From: an uncultured Sulfolobales archaeon
Lineage (GTDB): Archaea > Thermoproteota > Thermoprotei_A > Sulfolobales > NBVN01
Length of the DNA: 64,000 nt
Direction of reading: 5' to 3'
Assembly: GCA_938073905.1 (NCBI GenBank)
Contig: CALJEN010000002.1
Location: 1-64,000, forward strand
The notes below the pieces were generated by a model, which worked only from the letters and a program-made list of their open reading frames with translations, was not told the DNA's origin and ran no database searches. Positions within the stretch are counted from its first letter, which is position 1. The number at the start of each line of letters is the position of its first letter. A program made the translations under genes and the position numbers. Below, one piece after another: positions 46,696-56,420 of this stretch.

Positions 46696-47058
46696 TTGGG
46701 TCGCCCGCCTGCGCGCAGGCACCTCTACGCCAACCTCTACGGCATAGACCCGAGGCTGCTGGCGGACGAGGAGAGGCTCGTCGGCGCTATACTGGAGGCT
46801 CTCAGGAGAGAGGGGGTGGAGCCCGTCGACCTGAAGTCCTGGAGCTTCGGGGGCAAGAAGGGAGGGGTCTCGGTCATCGCTGTTCTCGAAGGAGCCCACA
46901 TGGTCATCCACACGTGGGTGGAGTACGGGTACGCTACCGTCGACATACTCGTAACCGTGGACCGCGACCCTTCGAGGATCTTCGAGAGGATCGTGACCGC
47001 GCTGAACCCCAGGTCATACAGGGTGGGCCTTACGTACCGGGGAGAGGGTCCCGGGTGA
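46696..47058 (+). CDS. S-adenosylmethionine decarboxylase-family protein lacking the processing serine
   Basis: RHLYANLYG, GGVSVIAVLEGAHMVIHTWVEYGYATVDILV; SH of canonical ESH-IHTWPE is AH here. Confidence 0.85.
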   Translation: MGRPPARRHLYANLYGIDPRLLADEERLVGAILEALRREGVEPVDLKSWSFGGKKGGVSVIAVLEGAHMVIHTWVEYGYATVDILVTVDRDPSRIFERIVTALNPRSYRVGLTYRGEGPG

Positions 47059-47651
47059 GCGGAGAGGAACTGCTCGTAGTCGAGCCGGACCGCGGCGCCG
47101 CGCCTGAGGTGGCAGACCTCGTCGGGAAGAGCATGGGTCCGTGGCAAGCGCGCTACGCCGCGGAGTGCCTCGCTCAGGGGATATGTCGAGCTTTCGTGGC
47201 CTACTCGCGGGCTCCGCTGGGAGCTTCGCTCTTCTACTCCCTAAGCCTAGAGCCCGGCCACGTCCTCGGAGTGATATACTACGTAGTGGTCAGGAGGGAC
47301 TACAGGAGGAGGGGCCTGGGCAGGGTGCTCGTGGCCTCCGCCGAGCACGCGCTGGAGGATGAGGGTGCGGACGTGGTCCTGGCCACTGCCAGGGCCGGGA
47401 ACCTCGCCTCGAGGAGGCTCTTCTCCAGCATGGGCTACAGAGAGGTGTCCCTCCAGTCCCTCGAGGAGAGGTGGGGGGAGCTCCTCACGATGGTGACCTG
47501 CGGCTACGACGACGACCTAGCCCTCGTGAAGGAGATCGGAGCGAGGCTCGAGGACGTGCTAGCAGCCCTCGGCGTGGAGTCCAATGCGCGGAAGGTGGAG
47601 AGGCTCTGGTACTCGCTGTGCTATAGGCCTTGGAGGTCGATGAGGGGTTAG
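47055..47651 (+). CDS. GNAT family N-acetyltransferase
   Basis: VIYYVVVRRDYRRRGLGRVLVASAEHALEDEGADVVLATARAGNLASRRLFSSMGYREV; GTG start at 47055. Confidence 0.88.
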   Translation: MSGEELLVVEPDRGAAPEVADLVGKSMGPWQARYAAECLAQGICRAFVAYSRAPLGASLFYSLSLEPGHVLGVIYYVVVRRDYRRRGLGRVLVASAEHALEDEGADVVLATARAGNLASRRLFSSMGYREVSLQSLEERWGELLTMVTCGYDDDLALVKEIGARLEDVLAALGVESNARKVERLWYSLCYRPWRSMRG

Positions 47652-47683
47652 ACCCCCTAGGGAGTCTGGCCGGCCTTCCAGCC

Positions 47684-48427
47684 TTACCTCCTCCAGCTCT
47701 CTATAGCGCGGAGAGCGACTACCCTGTCCCTCCCCTCCACTAGGCGCAGGTAGTCCTCCCAGGTGTCCACGTCCTTCCACAGATCCCCGGTGAGGTCGGC
47801 AACGACGCCTCCGCGCGTCGACCTCGAGAAGCACTCGTAGAGCGCGGAGAGCTCCCCCTCGGACCCGCACAGCTCTGCGTAGCTCGACAGACTGGCGGAG
47901 ACCACGTGCAGTCCCGTATCGACGTAGTCCCACCGGTCGAGGCCCTTGCCTATCCTCTCTATGACACCGTCCCTGTCCACCTTTACGAGAGTAGCCTCGC
48001 CGACGTCCGCGTGGGTAGGCTTCCTGTCCCCACCGACTACCAGGGGATCGCCCCTGTGCTTCCTCACCAGCCCGCTCACGAGAGTCGAAGGGTAGACGTG
48101 GTCGGCAACGGTCACCAGAGTCTCGGGCTCCCGGGCTCTGGCTAGCCCCAGGAGCAGGGAGCGAGCGTTCCCCTTCCGGGCGTCGTCGTTCACCGCGAAC
48201 TCCACCTCCAGGCCGAGCTCCCTCTCTAGCTCTGTCGCGAGAGGGCTCAGCCTCCTAAGCAGCACGCTGTTCGTCACTACGAGGAATCTCGATGTTCCGG
48301 TCGCGGCGATGCTCCTTATGGGGTACTCTATGAGGCGGTACCCGGAGATCCTCGCGAGCAGCTTGTGCTCGCTGCCTCCGAACCTCTCCCCGAGACCGGC
48401 CGCGAGGACTATCGCCCTCCTCAGCAT
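47684..48427 (-). CDS. nucleotidyltransferase, probable CTP:inositol-1-phosphate cytidylyltransferase
   Basis: AIVLAAGLGERFGGSEHKLLARISGYRLIEYPIRSI; TLVTVADHVYPSTLV; beside inositol phosphate synthase. Confidence 0.75.
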   Translation of the reverse strand: MLRRAIVLAAGLGERFGGSEHKLLARISGYRLIEYPIRSIAATGTSRFLVVTNSVLLRRLSPLATELERELGLEVEFAVNDDARKGNARSLLLGLARAREPETLVTVADHVYPSTLVSGLVRKHRGDPLVVGGDRKPTHADVGEATLVKVDRDGVIERIGKGLDRWDYVDTGLHVVSASLSSYAELCGSEGELSALYECFSRSTRGGVVADLTGDLWKDVDTWEDYLRLVEGRDRVVALRAIESWRR

Positions 48428-48432
48428 GGGCT

Positions 48433-49656
48433 CTACAGTCCGTAGAGCTTCCTCAGCTCCGGTATGAAGTTGTGGACGCTGTACCTGGGTATGGCAGTCA
48501 GTTCACCGAGCCTCAGGAGCCAGTCCAGGAGCAGCTGGTAGGCCACTATCCTGGATATAGACCTCGAGCCCTCGGGCCCGGGGTTCTTCATGTAGAACGA
48601 GTTGACCTCGTATATCGTCCCCCTGAGGCCCCTCTCGAGGGCTACCTTGGCCAGCCTGACGAGGTCTACCAGGAGGCCCGCGAGGGCTGGGCTATCGTTT
48701 ATCCTGGCGTTCACCACGATCTCGTCGACGGCTCCGTTGAACCCTACGTACTCTATGTGCATGGAGACGAACTTCCTGTCCCCCAGGTACTCTACGAAGC
48801 CCGTGGGCTTTATGAAAGTCGGGACCTCGAACCCGAGCACGTCCGACACCACCGAGCTCTTCGTCCTCTCCTTGGCCTTGTTCCTCTCCTCGTCGAGGAG
48901 CGCTAGGAAGTCGAGGTTCCCGCCGATGTTGAACTGGACCACACCCCTGGGAACCCTGCTCCTCTCGGCCAGGTACTCCAGGATGTCGCTCGTCAGGGGC
49001 GTGGCGCCGCTAGCCCCGTCGTCTCCCAGGACGAGGCTGCCCCTCTCCTCGAAGGCTCGGACTATGGCATCGCTCCTGGCCACGGTGGCCGGGATGGCGT
49101 TCACGAACGCGAGGGGCTTGACCGTCTCGGCGTAGACCGCCGCCGCGTACAAGTAGGCGTAGGTGGCCGGGAGGCTTCTCGACTCTCCGGACCTTATCCG
49201 CTCGCGCAGCTGGTCGAAGCTCTTGGGGGGCACGGTATACTCAGTCGTTATGAGGTTCACCACCACGTCCACCCCACTCTTCTCCCAGTGGTCTACGATC
49301 TCGTGCACGGCGCTCTCGAGCCCGAGCTCCTCCTCCAGTCCGACGGCCTTTATCGGAAGGCTCCTCGCGCTCCCGAGGTGCAGACCGGGCACCACCCTGA
49401 CCCTCTCCAGGGAGTCGTAGCTGCCGCTTGCGGTAGGGAAGTAGGTCTTGACCACGTCGAGCAGAGTGGAGCCGACCTTGCTCGCGTCCACGTCGATGCT
49501 AGACACTATCTCTACGTCGTTAACGGAGTAGCTCTTGAGGAAGTCCTGGAGCGGGATCCCGTTGAGCCCTATCTCACCCTTCTTGATCCTCTCCAGTCCC
49601 AGCGCGAACGTCGATGCTACGTACCCCTGGCCGATGATACCTACTCGTACGGGCAT
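48433..49656 (-). CDS. ino1: myo-inositol-1-phosphate synthase
   Basis: MPVRVGIIGQGYVASTFALGLERIKKG; FVNAIPATVARS; LGDDGASGATPLTSDILEYLAERSR; QFNIGGNLDFLAL. Confidence 0.92.
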   Translation of the reverse strand: MPVRVGIIGQGYVASTFALGLERIKKGEIGLNGIPLQDFLKSYSVNDVEIVSSIDVDASKVGSTLLDVVKTYFPTASGSYDSLERVRVVPGLHLGSARSLPIKAVGLEEELGLESAVHEIVDHWEKSGVDVVVNLITTEYTVPPKSFDQLRERIRSGESRSLPATYAYLYAAAVYAETVKPLAFVNAIPATVARSDAIVRAFEERGSLVLGDDGASGATPLTSDILEYLAERSRVPRGVVQFNIGGNLDFLALLDEERNKAKERTKSSVVSDVLGFEVPTFIKPTGFVEYLGDRKFVSMHIEYVGFNGAVDEIVVNARINDSPALAGLLVDLVRLAKVALERGLRGTIYEVNSFYMKNPGPEGSRSISRIVAYQLLLDWLLRLGELTAIPRYSVHNFIPELRKLYGL

Positions 49657-49860
49657 CTGGGTCACCTCCACTAAACTAGAGCTACCCCTTCCTGCGTACA
49701 GGCAATTTAAGCTTTAATCAGTTCTACTATGTAGAGAAAAGGTCGGTGGCGCCCCGTAATCCGGCTCTTCACCCAAGCGTTTTCGAGGCCTTAAATGAGT
49801 CTAACCTCTTTAGCAGAGAGCGACGGGCTCTCCCGCGCCTACCGCACGCTTCCTCCTCGA

Positions 49861-51429
49861 CTACATGGGCACCAGTCCGTGCTTCTTCGGCGGGACCCAC
49901 AGCCTTACCTCTCTCTTCGTGAACAGCATCTCCAGAGCCCTCGCCAGCACTCTCCTCGTGTCCCTCGGCTGGATCACGGAGTCTACGTAGCCCCTGCTGG
50001 CGGCTATGTAGGGATTCGCGAACTTGCTCCTGTACTCCTCGACGAACTTTTCCAGGAGCTTGGCCCTCTCCTGCGGGTCCTTCACCGCTTCGAGCTCCCT
50101 CCTCCATATTATCTCCGCGGCTCCCTCGGGTCCCATGACGGCTATCTCCGCGGTCGGCCAGGCCACCACGAAGTCCGCACCGAGGTGCTTGGACCCCATC
50201 GCTATGTACGCACCTCCGTACGCTTTCCTGACTATGACGGTGAGCTTGGGTACCGTCGCCTCGCTGTACGCGTAGAGGACCTTCGCTCCGTGCCGTATTA
50301 TGCCACCGTGCTCCTGCCTCGTGCCCGGCATGTAGCCCGGCACGTCTACGAAGGTCAGTATGGGCGTGTTGAACGAGTCGCAGAACCTGACGTGCTCGGC
50401 TATCTTGTCCGACGAGTCTATGTCGAGGACGCCGGCGAGGTAGTTGGGCTGGTTAGCCACGACGCAGACCGTCCTGCCGTCCAGCCTCCCGAAGCCCGTG
50501 ATCGCGTTCCGGGCCCACTGGGCCTTCACCTCCAGGAACGACCCCTCGTCCAGCACTCCGCTTATCACTTCGTACATGTTGTAGGGAGCGTTGGGGTCCT
50601 CAGGCACGACCCCGTCCAGTGACGGGGCCTCCCTATCGGGCGGGTCGCCGGTCTTCACGACCGGTGGGTCCTCCATGTTGTTGCTCGGGAGGTAGGTGAG
50701 GAGCTTCTTGATCACGGCGATGGCTTCCCTGTCGTCCTCGGCTACGAAGTCGGCCTGTCCCGACTTCGCCGCGTGGACCTCCGGTCCCCCGAGCTGCTGC
50801 TCGTCGACGACCTCACCTATGGCCGCTTTGACCACCCTGGGGCCCGTGATGAACATGAACGAAGTCCTCTTCACCATGACGACGAAGTCCATGAGTGCCG
50901 GTGAGTAGACGGCACCCCCCGCGCACGGACCCATTATCGCGGCTATCTGCGGCACTACGCCAGACGCCATGACGTTCATGTAGAATATGTCTCCGTAGCC
51001 CTTCAGAGAGTCGACGCCCTCCTGTATCCTAGCGCCTCCAGAGTCGTTCAGGAAGACTATGGGGACTCCCTGGCTCATCGCGAACTGCATCGCCTTGACT
51101 ATCTTGGCTGCGTGCATCTCGCCGAGAGACCCTCCCATGAACGTGAAGTCTTGGGCTATGACGACCGCCCTCCTCCCGTCGATCTTCGCTAGCCCGGTGA
51201 CCACGGCGTCCCCCCACGCCCACCTCTTGTCCATCCCGAACTCCGTTGCTCTGTGCCTGACGAACATGTCTACCTCCAGGAAGCTGCCGGGGTCTACCAG
51301 GAGCTCCACCCTCTCACGGGCAGTGAGCTTCCCCCTGGAGTGCTGCGCCTCTATGGCCTCCTTGCCGCCGCCCAGCAGGGCCTGCTCGTAGAGTCTCCTA
51401 AGCTCCTCCAGCCTGGATCCGGTGCTCAT
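49861..51429 (-). CDS. acyl-CoA (propionyl/acetyl-CoA) carboxylase, carboxyltransferase subunit
   Basis: RGKLTARERVELLVDPGSFLEVD; DFTFMGGSLGEMHAAKI; IVFLNDSGGARIQEGVDSL; VDVPGYMPGTRQEHGGIIRHGAKVLYAYSEATVPKLTVIVRKAYGGAYIAM. Confidence 0.94.
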   Translation of the reverse strand: MSTGSRLEELRRLYEQALLGGGKEAIEAQHSRGKLTARERVELLVDPGSFLEVDMFVRHRATEFGMDKRWAWGDAVVTGLAKIDGRRAVVIAQDFTFMGGSLGEMHAAKIVKAMQFAMSQGVPIVFLNDSGGARIQEGVDSLKGYGDIFYMNVMASGVVPQIAAIMGPCAGGAVYSPALMDFVVMVKRTSFMFITGPRVVKAAIGEVVDEQQLGGPEVHAAKSGQADFVAEDDREAIAVIKKLLTYLPSNNMEDPPVVKTGDPPDREAPSLDGVVPEDPNAPYNMYEVISGVLDEGSFLEVKAQWARNAITGFGRLDGRTVCVVANQPNYLAGVLDIDSSDKIAEHVRFCDSFNTPILTFVDVPGYMPGTRQEHGGIIRHGAKVLYAYSEATVPKLTVIVRKAYGGAYIAMGSKHLGADFVVAWPTAEIAVMGPEGAAEIIWRRELEAVKDPQERAKLLEKFVEEYRSKFANPYIAASRGYVDSVIQPRDTRRVLARALEMLFTKREVRLWVPPKKHGLVPM

Positions 51430-51472
51430 ACCTGAGCCACCGAGTCTTTAGGCCGCGTCGAGCAAAAAACAT

Positions 51473-52660
51473 TTAGGCCTTGGACTCGGACTTCGTCCAG
51501 TCCCGGGGAGACACCGCGAGCTCGAAGACGGCCCTCCAGGAAGCCAGGAAGTACACGGGGGACATCGCTGCTAAGTACTTGAGCCCCCCTCTCCCGTCGC
51601 GCCCCGCTAGGACCACCGGGAGGGCTCCGAGGGAGCAGACGACCGCTAGGACCGCGGCGGCGGACCAGGAGAGCGCGGAGGCGGACCCCGTGGCCAGTCC
51701 GACTGCGAGAAGCAGGAAGGCGACCGTGGAGACCACCGACGTCAGCGGCATGAGGCCGGTCACGAGAAGCAGGGGAGCCGATCTGGGCAAGGCCCTGAGC
51801 CCCGTCGGTATCGACAGTATCCCACCCCTTATCCAGCGGGCTCTCTGCTTGACCAGGCTCGAGGTGCGGACTACGGGCCTCGTGAAGGACGGCGGCAGGC
51901 TCACCAGCACCTTCAGACCCCTGGCCCCGAGCCTATACGTCAAGTCCAGGTCCTCGGCAGGCGACGAGGAGTTGAACCCGTTGAGGCTCTTGAGGAGCGA
52001 GAGCCTCATGAAGAAGGCGGACCCGCACACCTCCGCCAGGCCGGTTCTGTGTGCCAAGTAGGGCTGGAAGACCATGTAGTAGAAGTGGAAGTCGAACCTC
52101 TGGCTCTCGGCCAGGTTGCCGGGATAGGGGGAGACCTCTCGCACGAACTGCACGGCTCCCACAGACTCATCCTCGAGCAGCCTGACGGCGATCGAGATGT
52201 GGTCCGGGTGCACGGTGTCCTCGGCATCGTAGACGGCCACCACGTCGGCGTCCACGCGGCCCAGTGCGAAGTTCAGGGCCGCGGGCTTGCCGCGCGCCCC
52301 GGACTTGTTGATGATGTATACCCCCCTCACACCACCGCAGTCCAGGTAGCCCTCCGAGGTCTCGCAGAGCCTGGAGATCTCGCGGTACGTCTCGTCGTCG
52401 CCCTCCTCGCCGACCACGACGAGTGTAAGCCGATCTCTAGGGTACCGCACTCCCTTGAGCGACTGGAGCACGTAGCGCACGTGCGGCCCCTCCCTGTAGA
52501 CCGGCACGATCACAGCTACGCTGGCGTACTCCCGGGGGTTCCCCGGCTCCGGGTCCAGAGGTCTGGCCCCGCTCAGCGACGCGGCGAGCATCAGTGTGGA
52601 GCTGACTGCGAGGATCGCGGCCGATAAGGCGCTGAGTACGGCAGATGCCAGATCGAGCAC
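51473..52660 (-). CDS. membrane-associated glycosyltransferase family 2
   Basis: VIVPVYREGPHVRYVLQSL; VVAVYDAEDTVHPDHI; SPAEDLDLTYRLGARGLKV; KQRARWIRGG; C-terminal TM helices. Confidence 0.9.
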   Translation of the reverse strand: MLDLASAVLSALSAAILAVSSTLMLAASLSGARPLDPEPGNPREYASVAVIVPVYREGPHVRYVLQSLKGVRYPRDRLTLVVVGEEGDDETYREISRLCETSEGYLDCGGVRGVYIINKSGARGKPAALNFALGRVDADVVAVYDAEDTVHPDHISIAVRLLEDESVGAVQFVREVSPYPGNLAESQRFDFHFYYMVFQPYLAHRTGLAEVCGSAFFMRLSLLKSLNGFNSSSPAEDLDLTYRLGARGLKVLVSLPPSFTRPVVRTSSLVKQRARWIRGGILSIPTGLRALPRSAPLLLVTGLMPLTSVVSTVAFLLLAVGLATGSASALSWSAAAVLAVVCSLGALPVVLAGRDGRGGLKYLAAMSPVYFLASWRAVFELAVSPRDWTKSESKA

Positions 52661-52772
52661 CCCCGAGCCCGGCTACCGCTAGAGCGGGTCGAATTTAATC
52701 TCCCCGAGCCCGGGCTCCACGGCAGTAGCTTATTAGTCTTGCCCTCCAGCTCAGTAGGGGTCTGCTATTGAT

Positions 52773-55754
52773 TTGCCTCCGCTGGACGTGAGGAGGATAG
52801 AGGAGGAGGTCAGGAGGTACTGGAGAGAGCGGAGAATCCCGGTCAAGTGGCGGACGCCCGGCGGGGGGAGGCTCTTCAGCTTCCTCGAGGGGCCACCGAC
52901 GACCAACGGCTACCCGCACGTGGGTCACCTGAGGGGGAGGCTCTACAAGGACTTCGTCCTCAGGTACCACAGGATGCTCGGATACGACGTGTGGGCACAG
53001 GGAGGCTGGGACGAGCAGGGTCTGCCCGTCGAGGTCGAGGTCGAGAAGAAGCTGGGGGTGAGGACGAAGAGGGAGATCTACGAGAGGTTCGGGCTCGAGA
53101 GGTTCGTCGAGGAATGCAACAGGCTGGTCGACCACTACCTCGAGTACTGGAAGAAGTACGCGACCGAGCTGATAGGGCTCTGGCTGGACCTCGAGAACGC
53201 TTATGAGACCAGGCGGGGGAGGTACGTAGAGTACGTGTGGTACGTGATAAAGAGGGCCTGGGAGAGGGGCCTCCTCTACGAGGGTTACAGAGTCCTCCCC
53301 TTCTGCCCCAGGTGCGAGACTGCCCTGAGCGACGCGGAGGTCGACATGGGCTACGAGGAGAGGGAGTCCCCCTCGATATACGTGAAGCTCAGGGTGGAGG
53401 GCGGGAGCGGGGAGCACCTCCTGGTGTGGACCACCACTCCGTGGACGCTCGTGGACAACGAGGCCGTGGCCGTCCACCCGGAGGCGGAGTACTGCCTCGC
53501 GGACGTGGGTGGCGAGAGGTGGTACGTGGCCAAAGACCTCGCTGAGCGGGTAATGGGAGAGCTGGGGCTCCAGTCGTGGAGGTGCGTTGAGGTCAGGAGG
53601 GGGGTCGAACTAAGGGGGTTGAGGTACGAGCACCCGCTAGCGGAGGAGGTCCCCCTGCACGCGGAGCACCGCGAGAGCCACAAAGTCCTGGACGCGGAGT
53701 TCGTCAGCCTCGAGGAGGGCACCGGACTGGTCCACATAGCGCCCGGCCATGGGCCCGAGGACTTCGAGCTGGGAGTGCGCTACGGCCTGCCGGTGACCAG
53801 CACGGTCGACGTCGACGGCACCTTCGACGAGCGTGCCGGACTCTTCAAGGGGCTCTCGGTGAACGAGGCCTCGAAGCTCGTCGTAGATGTCCTGAGCAGG
53901 AAGGGCCTCCTCGTCAAGTCCGGGAAGGTGGTGCACAGGTACCCGCACTGCTGGCGGTGCGGGACTCCGCTGGTCTACAGGGCAGACAGGCAGTGGTTCA
54001 TAGCGATGAGCCTCCTCAGGGAAGACCTCCTGAGGGCCCTGGACTCGGTCGAGGTGTTCCCGAGAGTTCACAGGAACAGGTTCGAGTCCTGGCTCGCGAA
54101 CGTGAAGGACTGGACGATATCCAGGTCGAGGATATGGGGGACCCCGCTGCCGATATGGAGGTGCTCCGACGACTCCAGTAAGATACTCGTGATCGGCAGC
54201 ATAGAGGAGCTGAAGAGGTACGCCTCGAAGATCCCCGACGTGGACGAGGACAGGCTGGTGCACAGGCCGTGGATCGACGAGGTCGAGATCGGAACTCCTG
54301 ACTGCTCCAGGTGGGTCAGGGAGCCCTTCGTCGTCGACGTGTGGCTCGACAGCGGGGTCGCCTGGATAGCCTCGGTCGACGGGCTCAGGAACGGGGAGCT
54401 GTTCGAGAGGCTCTTCCCGTACACCTTCGTAACGGAGGCGGTAGACCAGACGAGGGGCTGGTTCTACTCCCTGATAGCCACGTCGGTAGTAGACAGGGGG
54501 GTGGCCCCCTACAGGCAGATCCTCGTCCAGGGGCACGTCCTCGACAAGTTCGGGAGGAAGATGTCCAAGCACCTGGGCAACGTAGTGTACGCCGAGGAGG
54601 CCATCAAGAGGTTCGGAGTGGACCCCCTGAGGCTGTACCTGCTGTCCAGGTACCCTCCGGGAGACTCCTTCATGTTCGACCCTGAGGAGGTCAGGAGGCT
54701 CTCGACCGGGGCTCTGAACATAGTGTGGAACGTGTTCAGGTTCGCGGCCATGTACATGGACCTGGACGGGTTCTCTCCCGGAGTCCACAGGCTCTCCGAC
54801 TACCTAGGGAGGCTCTCGGTGGAGGACGAGTGGATACTCTCGAGGGTGAACAGCGTGATGGCCGAGCTCGCAGACCTCATGTCGAGGTACGAGATAAACA
54901 GGGCGGTTCAGCTCGTGGTGGACTTCGCGGTCGAGGACTTGAGCAGAACCTACCTGAAGCTCGTCAGACCGAGGGTCTGGAGCGAGGTGAGCGACGACAG
55001 GTTCGTCGTCTACTCCACTCTCTACTACGTCCTGAAGCGCCTGCTGAAGCTTCTGGCACCGGTCGTCCCGCACGTCGCCGAGGCTCTCTGGATACACTTC
55101 GTCAGGCACTTCGAGCCGGAGGAGGAGAGCGTCCACCTGACTAGGTTCGACGGGGTGGACGAGGGGATGAGGAAGCCTCAGCTGGAGGAGTCCTTCGGGA
55201 CGGCCATGAGGGTCGTGGGTATGCTGGCCTCGCTGAGGAACAGGATGGGGCTCAAGACTAGGTGGCCCGTGCGGGAGGCGGTGGTGGTAGCCGAGGAGGG
55301 AGTCCTGCGGCAGCTCGAGCCGCTGAAGGACGTCGTGTCCAGACTGGCGAACGCGAAGAGAGTGGTGCTGGCGACGGACCCCTCTGCCTGCCGGAGCGGA
55401 GACTACGAGTCGGCCCAGGAGGGAGGCGTCGCGGTGTGCCTCCCAAGGGGCATAGACAGGGACCTCTACATGGAAGCCCTGGCTAGGGAGATAGTGCGCA
55501 GGATACAGGTTATGAGGAAGGAGATGGACTTGGGGGTGGCCGAGTTCATAGAGGTCGCCGTGGAGTCCGACTCGGAGGACGTGGTGGCCGCGGTGAGAGA
55601 CCTCCGCGACTACATAGCCGGAGAGGTCAGGGCCTCCGAGGTGCGCGTCGGAGAGCCCTGGGAGGGGTGCTTCGTGAAGACGTGGGACGTAGAAGGTGCC
55701 ACGGTTAGGATAGGGGTGAGGAGATCCCAGGGCTCCGGAAGGGCTGGGCCCTAG
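52773..55754 (+). CDS. ileS: isoleucyl-tRNA synthetase
   Basis: EGPPTTNGYPHVGHLRGRLYKDFVLRYHRMLGYDV; VLDKFGRKMSKHLGNVV; editing domain WTTTPWTLVDNEAVAVHP. Confidence 0.97.
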   Translation: MPPLDVRRIEEEVRRYWRERRIPVKWRTPGGGRLFSFLEGPPTTNGYPHVGHLRGRLYKDFVLRYHRMLGYDVWAQGGWDEQGLPVEVEVEKKLGVRTKREIYERFGLERFVEECNRLVDHYLEYWKKYATELIGLWLDLENAYETRRGRYVEYVWYVIKRAWERGLLYEGYRVLPFCPRCETALSDAEVDMGYEERESPSIYVKLRVEGGSGEHLLVWTTTPWTLVDNEAVAVHPEAEYCLADVGGERWYVAKDLAERVMGELGLQSWRCVEVRRGVELRGLRYEHPLAEEVPLHAEHRESHKVLDAEFVSLEEGTGLVHIAPGHGPEDFELGVRYGLPVTSTVDVDGTFDERAGLFKGLSVNEASKLVVDVLSRKGLLVKSGKVVHRYPHCWRCGTPLVYRADRQWFIAMSLLREDLLRALDSVEVFPRVHRNRFESWLANVKDWTISRSRIWGTPLPIWRCSDDSSKILVIGSIEELKRYASKIPDVDEDRLVHRPWIDEVEIGTPDCSRWVREPFVVDVWLDSGVAWIASVDGLRNGELFERLFPYTFVTEAVDQTRGWFYSLIATSVVDRGVAPYRQILVQGHVLDKFGRKMSKHLGNVVYAEEAIKRFGVDPLRLYLLSRYPPGDSFMFDPEEVRRLSTGALNIVWNVFRFAAMYMDLDGFSPGVHRLSDYLGRLSVEDEWILSRVNSVMAELADLMSRYEINRAVQLVVDFAVEDLSRTYLKLVRPRVWSEVSDDRFVVYSTLYYVLKRLLKLLAPVVPHVAEALWIHFVRHFEPEEESVHLTRFDGVDEGMRKPQLEESFGTAMRVVGMLASLRNRMGLKTRWPVREAVVVAEEGVLRQLEPLKDVVSRLANAKRVVLATDPSACRSGDYESAQEGGVAVCLPRGIDRDLYMEALAREIVRRIQVMRKEMDLGVAEFIEVAVESDSEDVVAAVRDLRDYIAGEVRASEVRVGEPWEGCFVKTWDVEGATVRIGVRRSQGSGRAGP

Positions 55755-55799
55755 AGCTGCCGCCGCTCCGGGTAGGGCGGCCGGCAGGTGGTCGCTCGG

Positions 55800-56183
55800 T
55801 TAATAGACGTCCCTGCAGGCAGCTCTCAGGTCTCTCTCGTACTCCCTAGCGATTGAGAGGAGGGATACTTCGAGCTCGGCGGCGCTACGCGACGTGAGCA
55901 ACGCCTCGATCACCCTATCGAAGACCTTCTTGCGCGGTAGCACGCTCCTGAGCAGCGCCTCTGCCGTCTTTCCACCCCCAAGAAGCTTGAGGAGGGTCTT
56001 CAGGTAGCCCTCCGGGTTCGCGAGCAGCCCCGCCTCCGGGTCTATCCCCGCGCGGCGGAGGCTCAGATCGAGCATGGCGTTGAGACCCGGGTAGCTGCTC
56101 GCGAGACCCCTGTGGATGAGCGTGGAGATGCATAGCAGGGCTCTGTGGACCATCTCGGCCTCGCTCAAGAACCTCCTCTCCAT
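55800..56183 (-). CDS. conserved hypothetical protein, 127 aa
   Basis: Intact ORF in an intergenic slot, helical composition. Confidence 0.55.
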   Translation of the reverse strand: MERRFLSEAEMVHRALLCISTLIHRGLASSYPGLNAMLDLSLRRAGIDPEAGLLANPEGYLKTLLKLLGGGKTAEALLRSVLPRKKVFDRVIEALLTSRSAAELEVSLLSIAREYERDLRAACRDVY

Positions 56184-56420
56184 TCCAGTTCACGCTCCAC
56201 GTCACAACCCGCCTTTTCACTATACCAAAAAAAGCACGCATGACAGCCTGCCGGCACCCGAAGACCTCTCTCAGGCCTCTCCCGAGGCGAAGACATCGGT
56301 ATATTTGGCCGAAGAGCGCAGCCCTGCTCGGGACACCTAATCGGCGGAGACGCCCTCTCGAAACCCACCGACGGGCTCGTAGCGAAGTACATAAACAGGA
56401 GGATATCCGTCGCGATAACG

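Noticed and set aside
54078-54100. GGTTCGAGTCC, resembling a tRNA T-arm
   Set aside because: Inside ileS coding sequence; no acceptor, anticodon or D-arm around it.
53637-54788. 383-aa minus ORF antisense to ileS, and the other long ORFs inside ileS
   Set aside because: ileS motifs are intact; the antisense ORFs are compositional artefacts.
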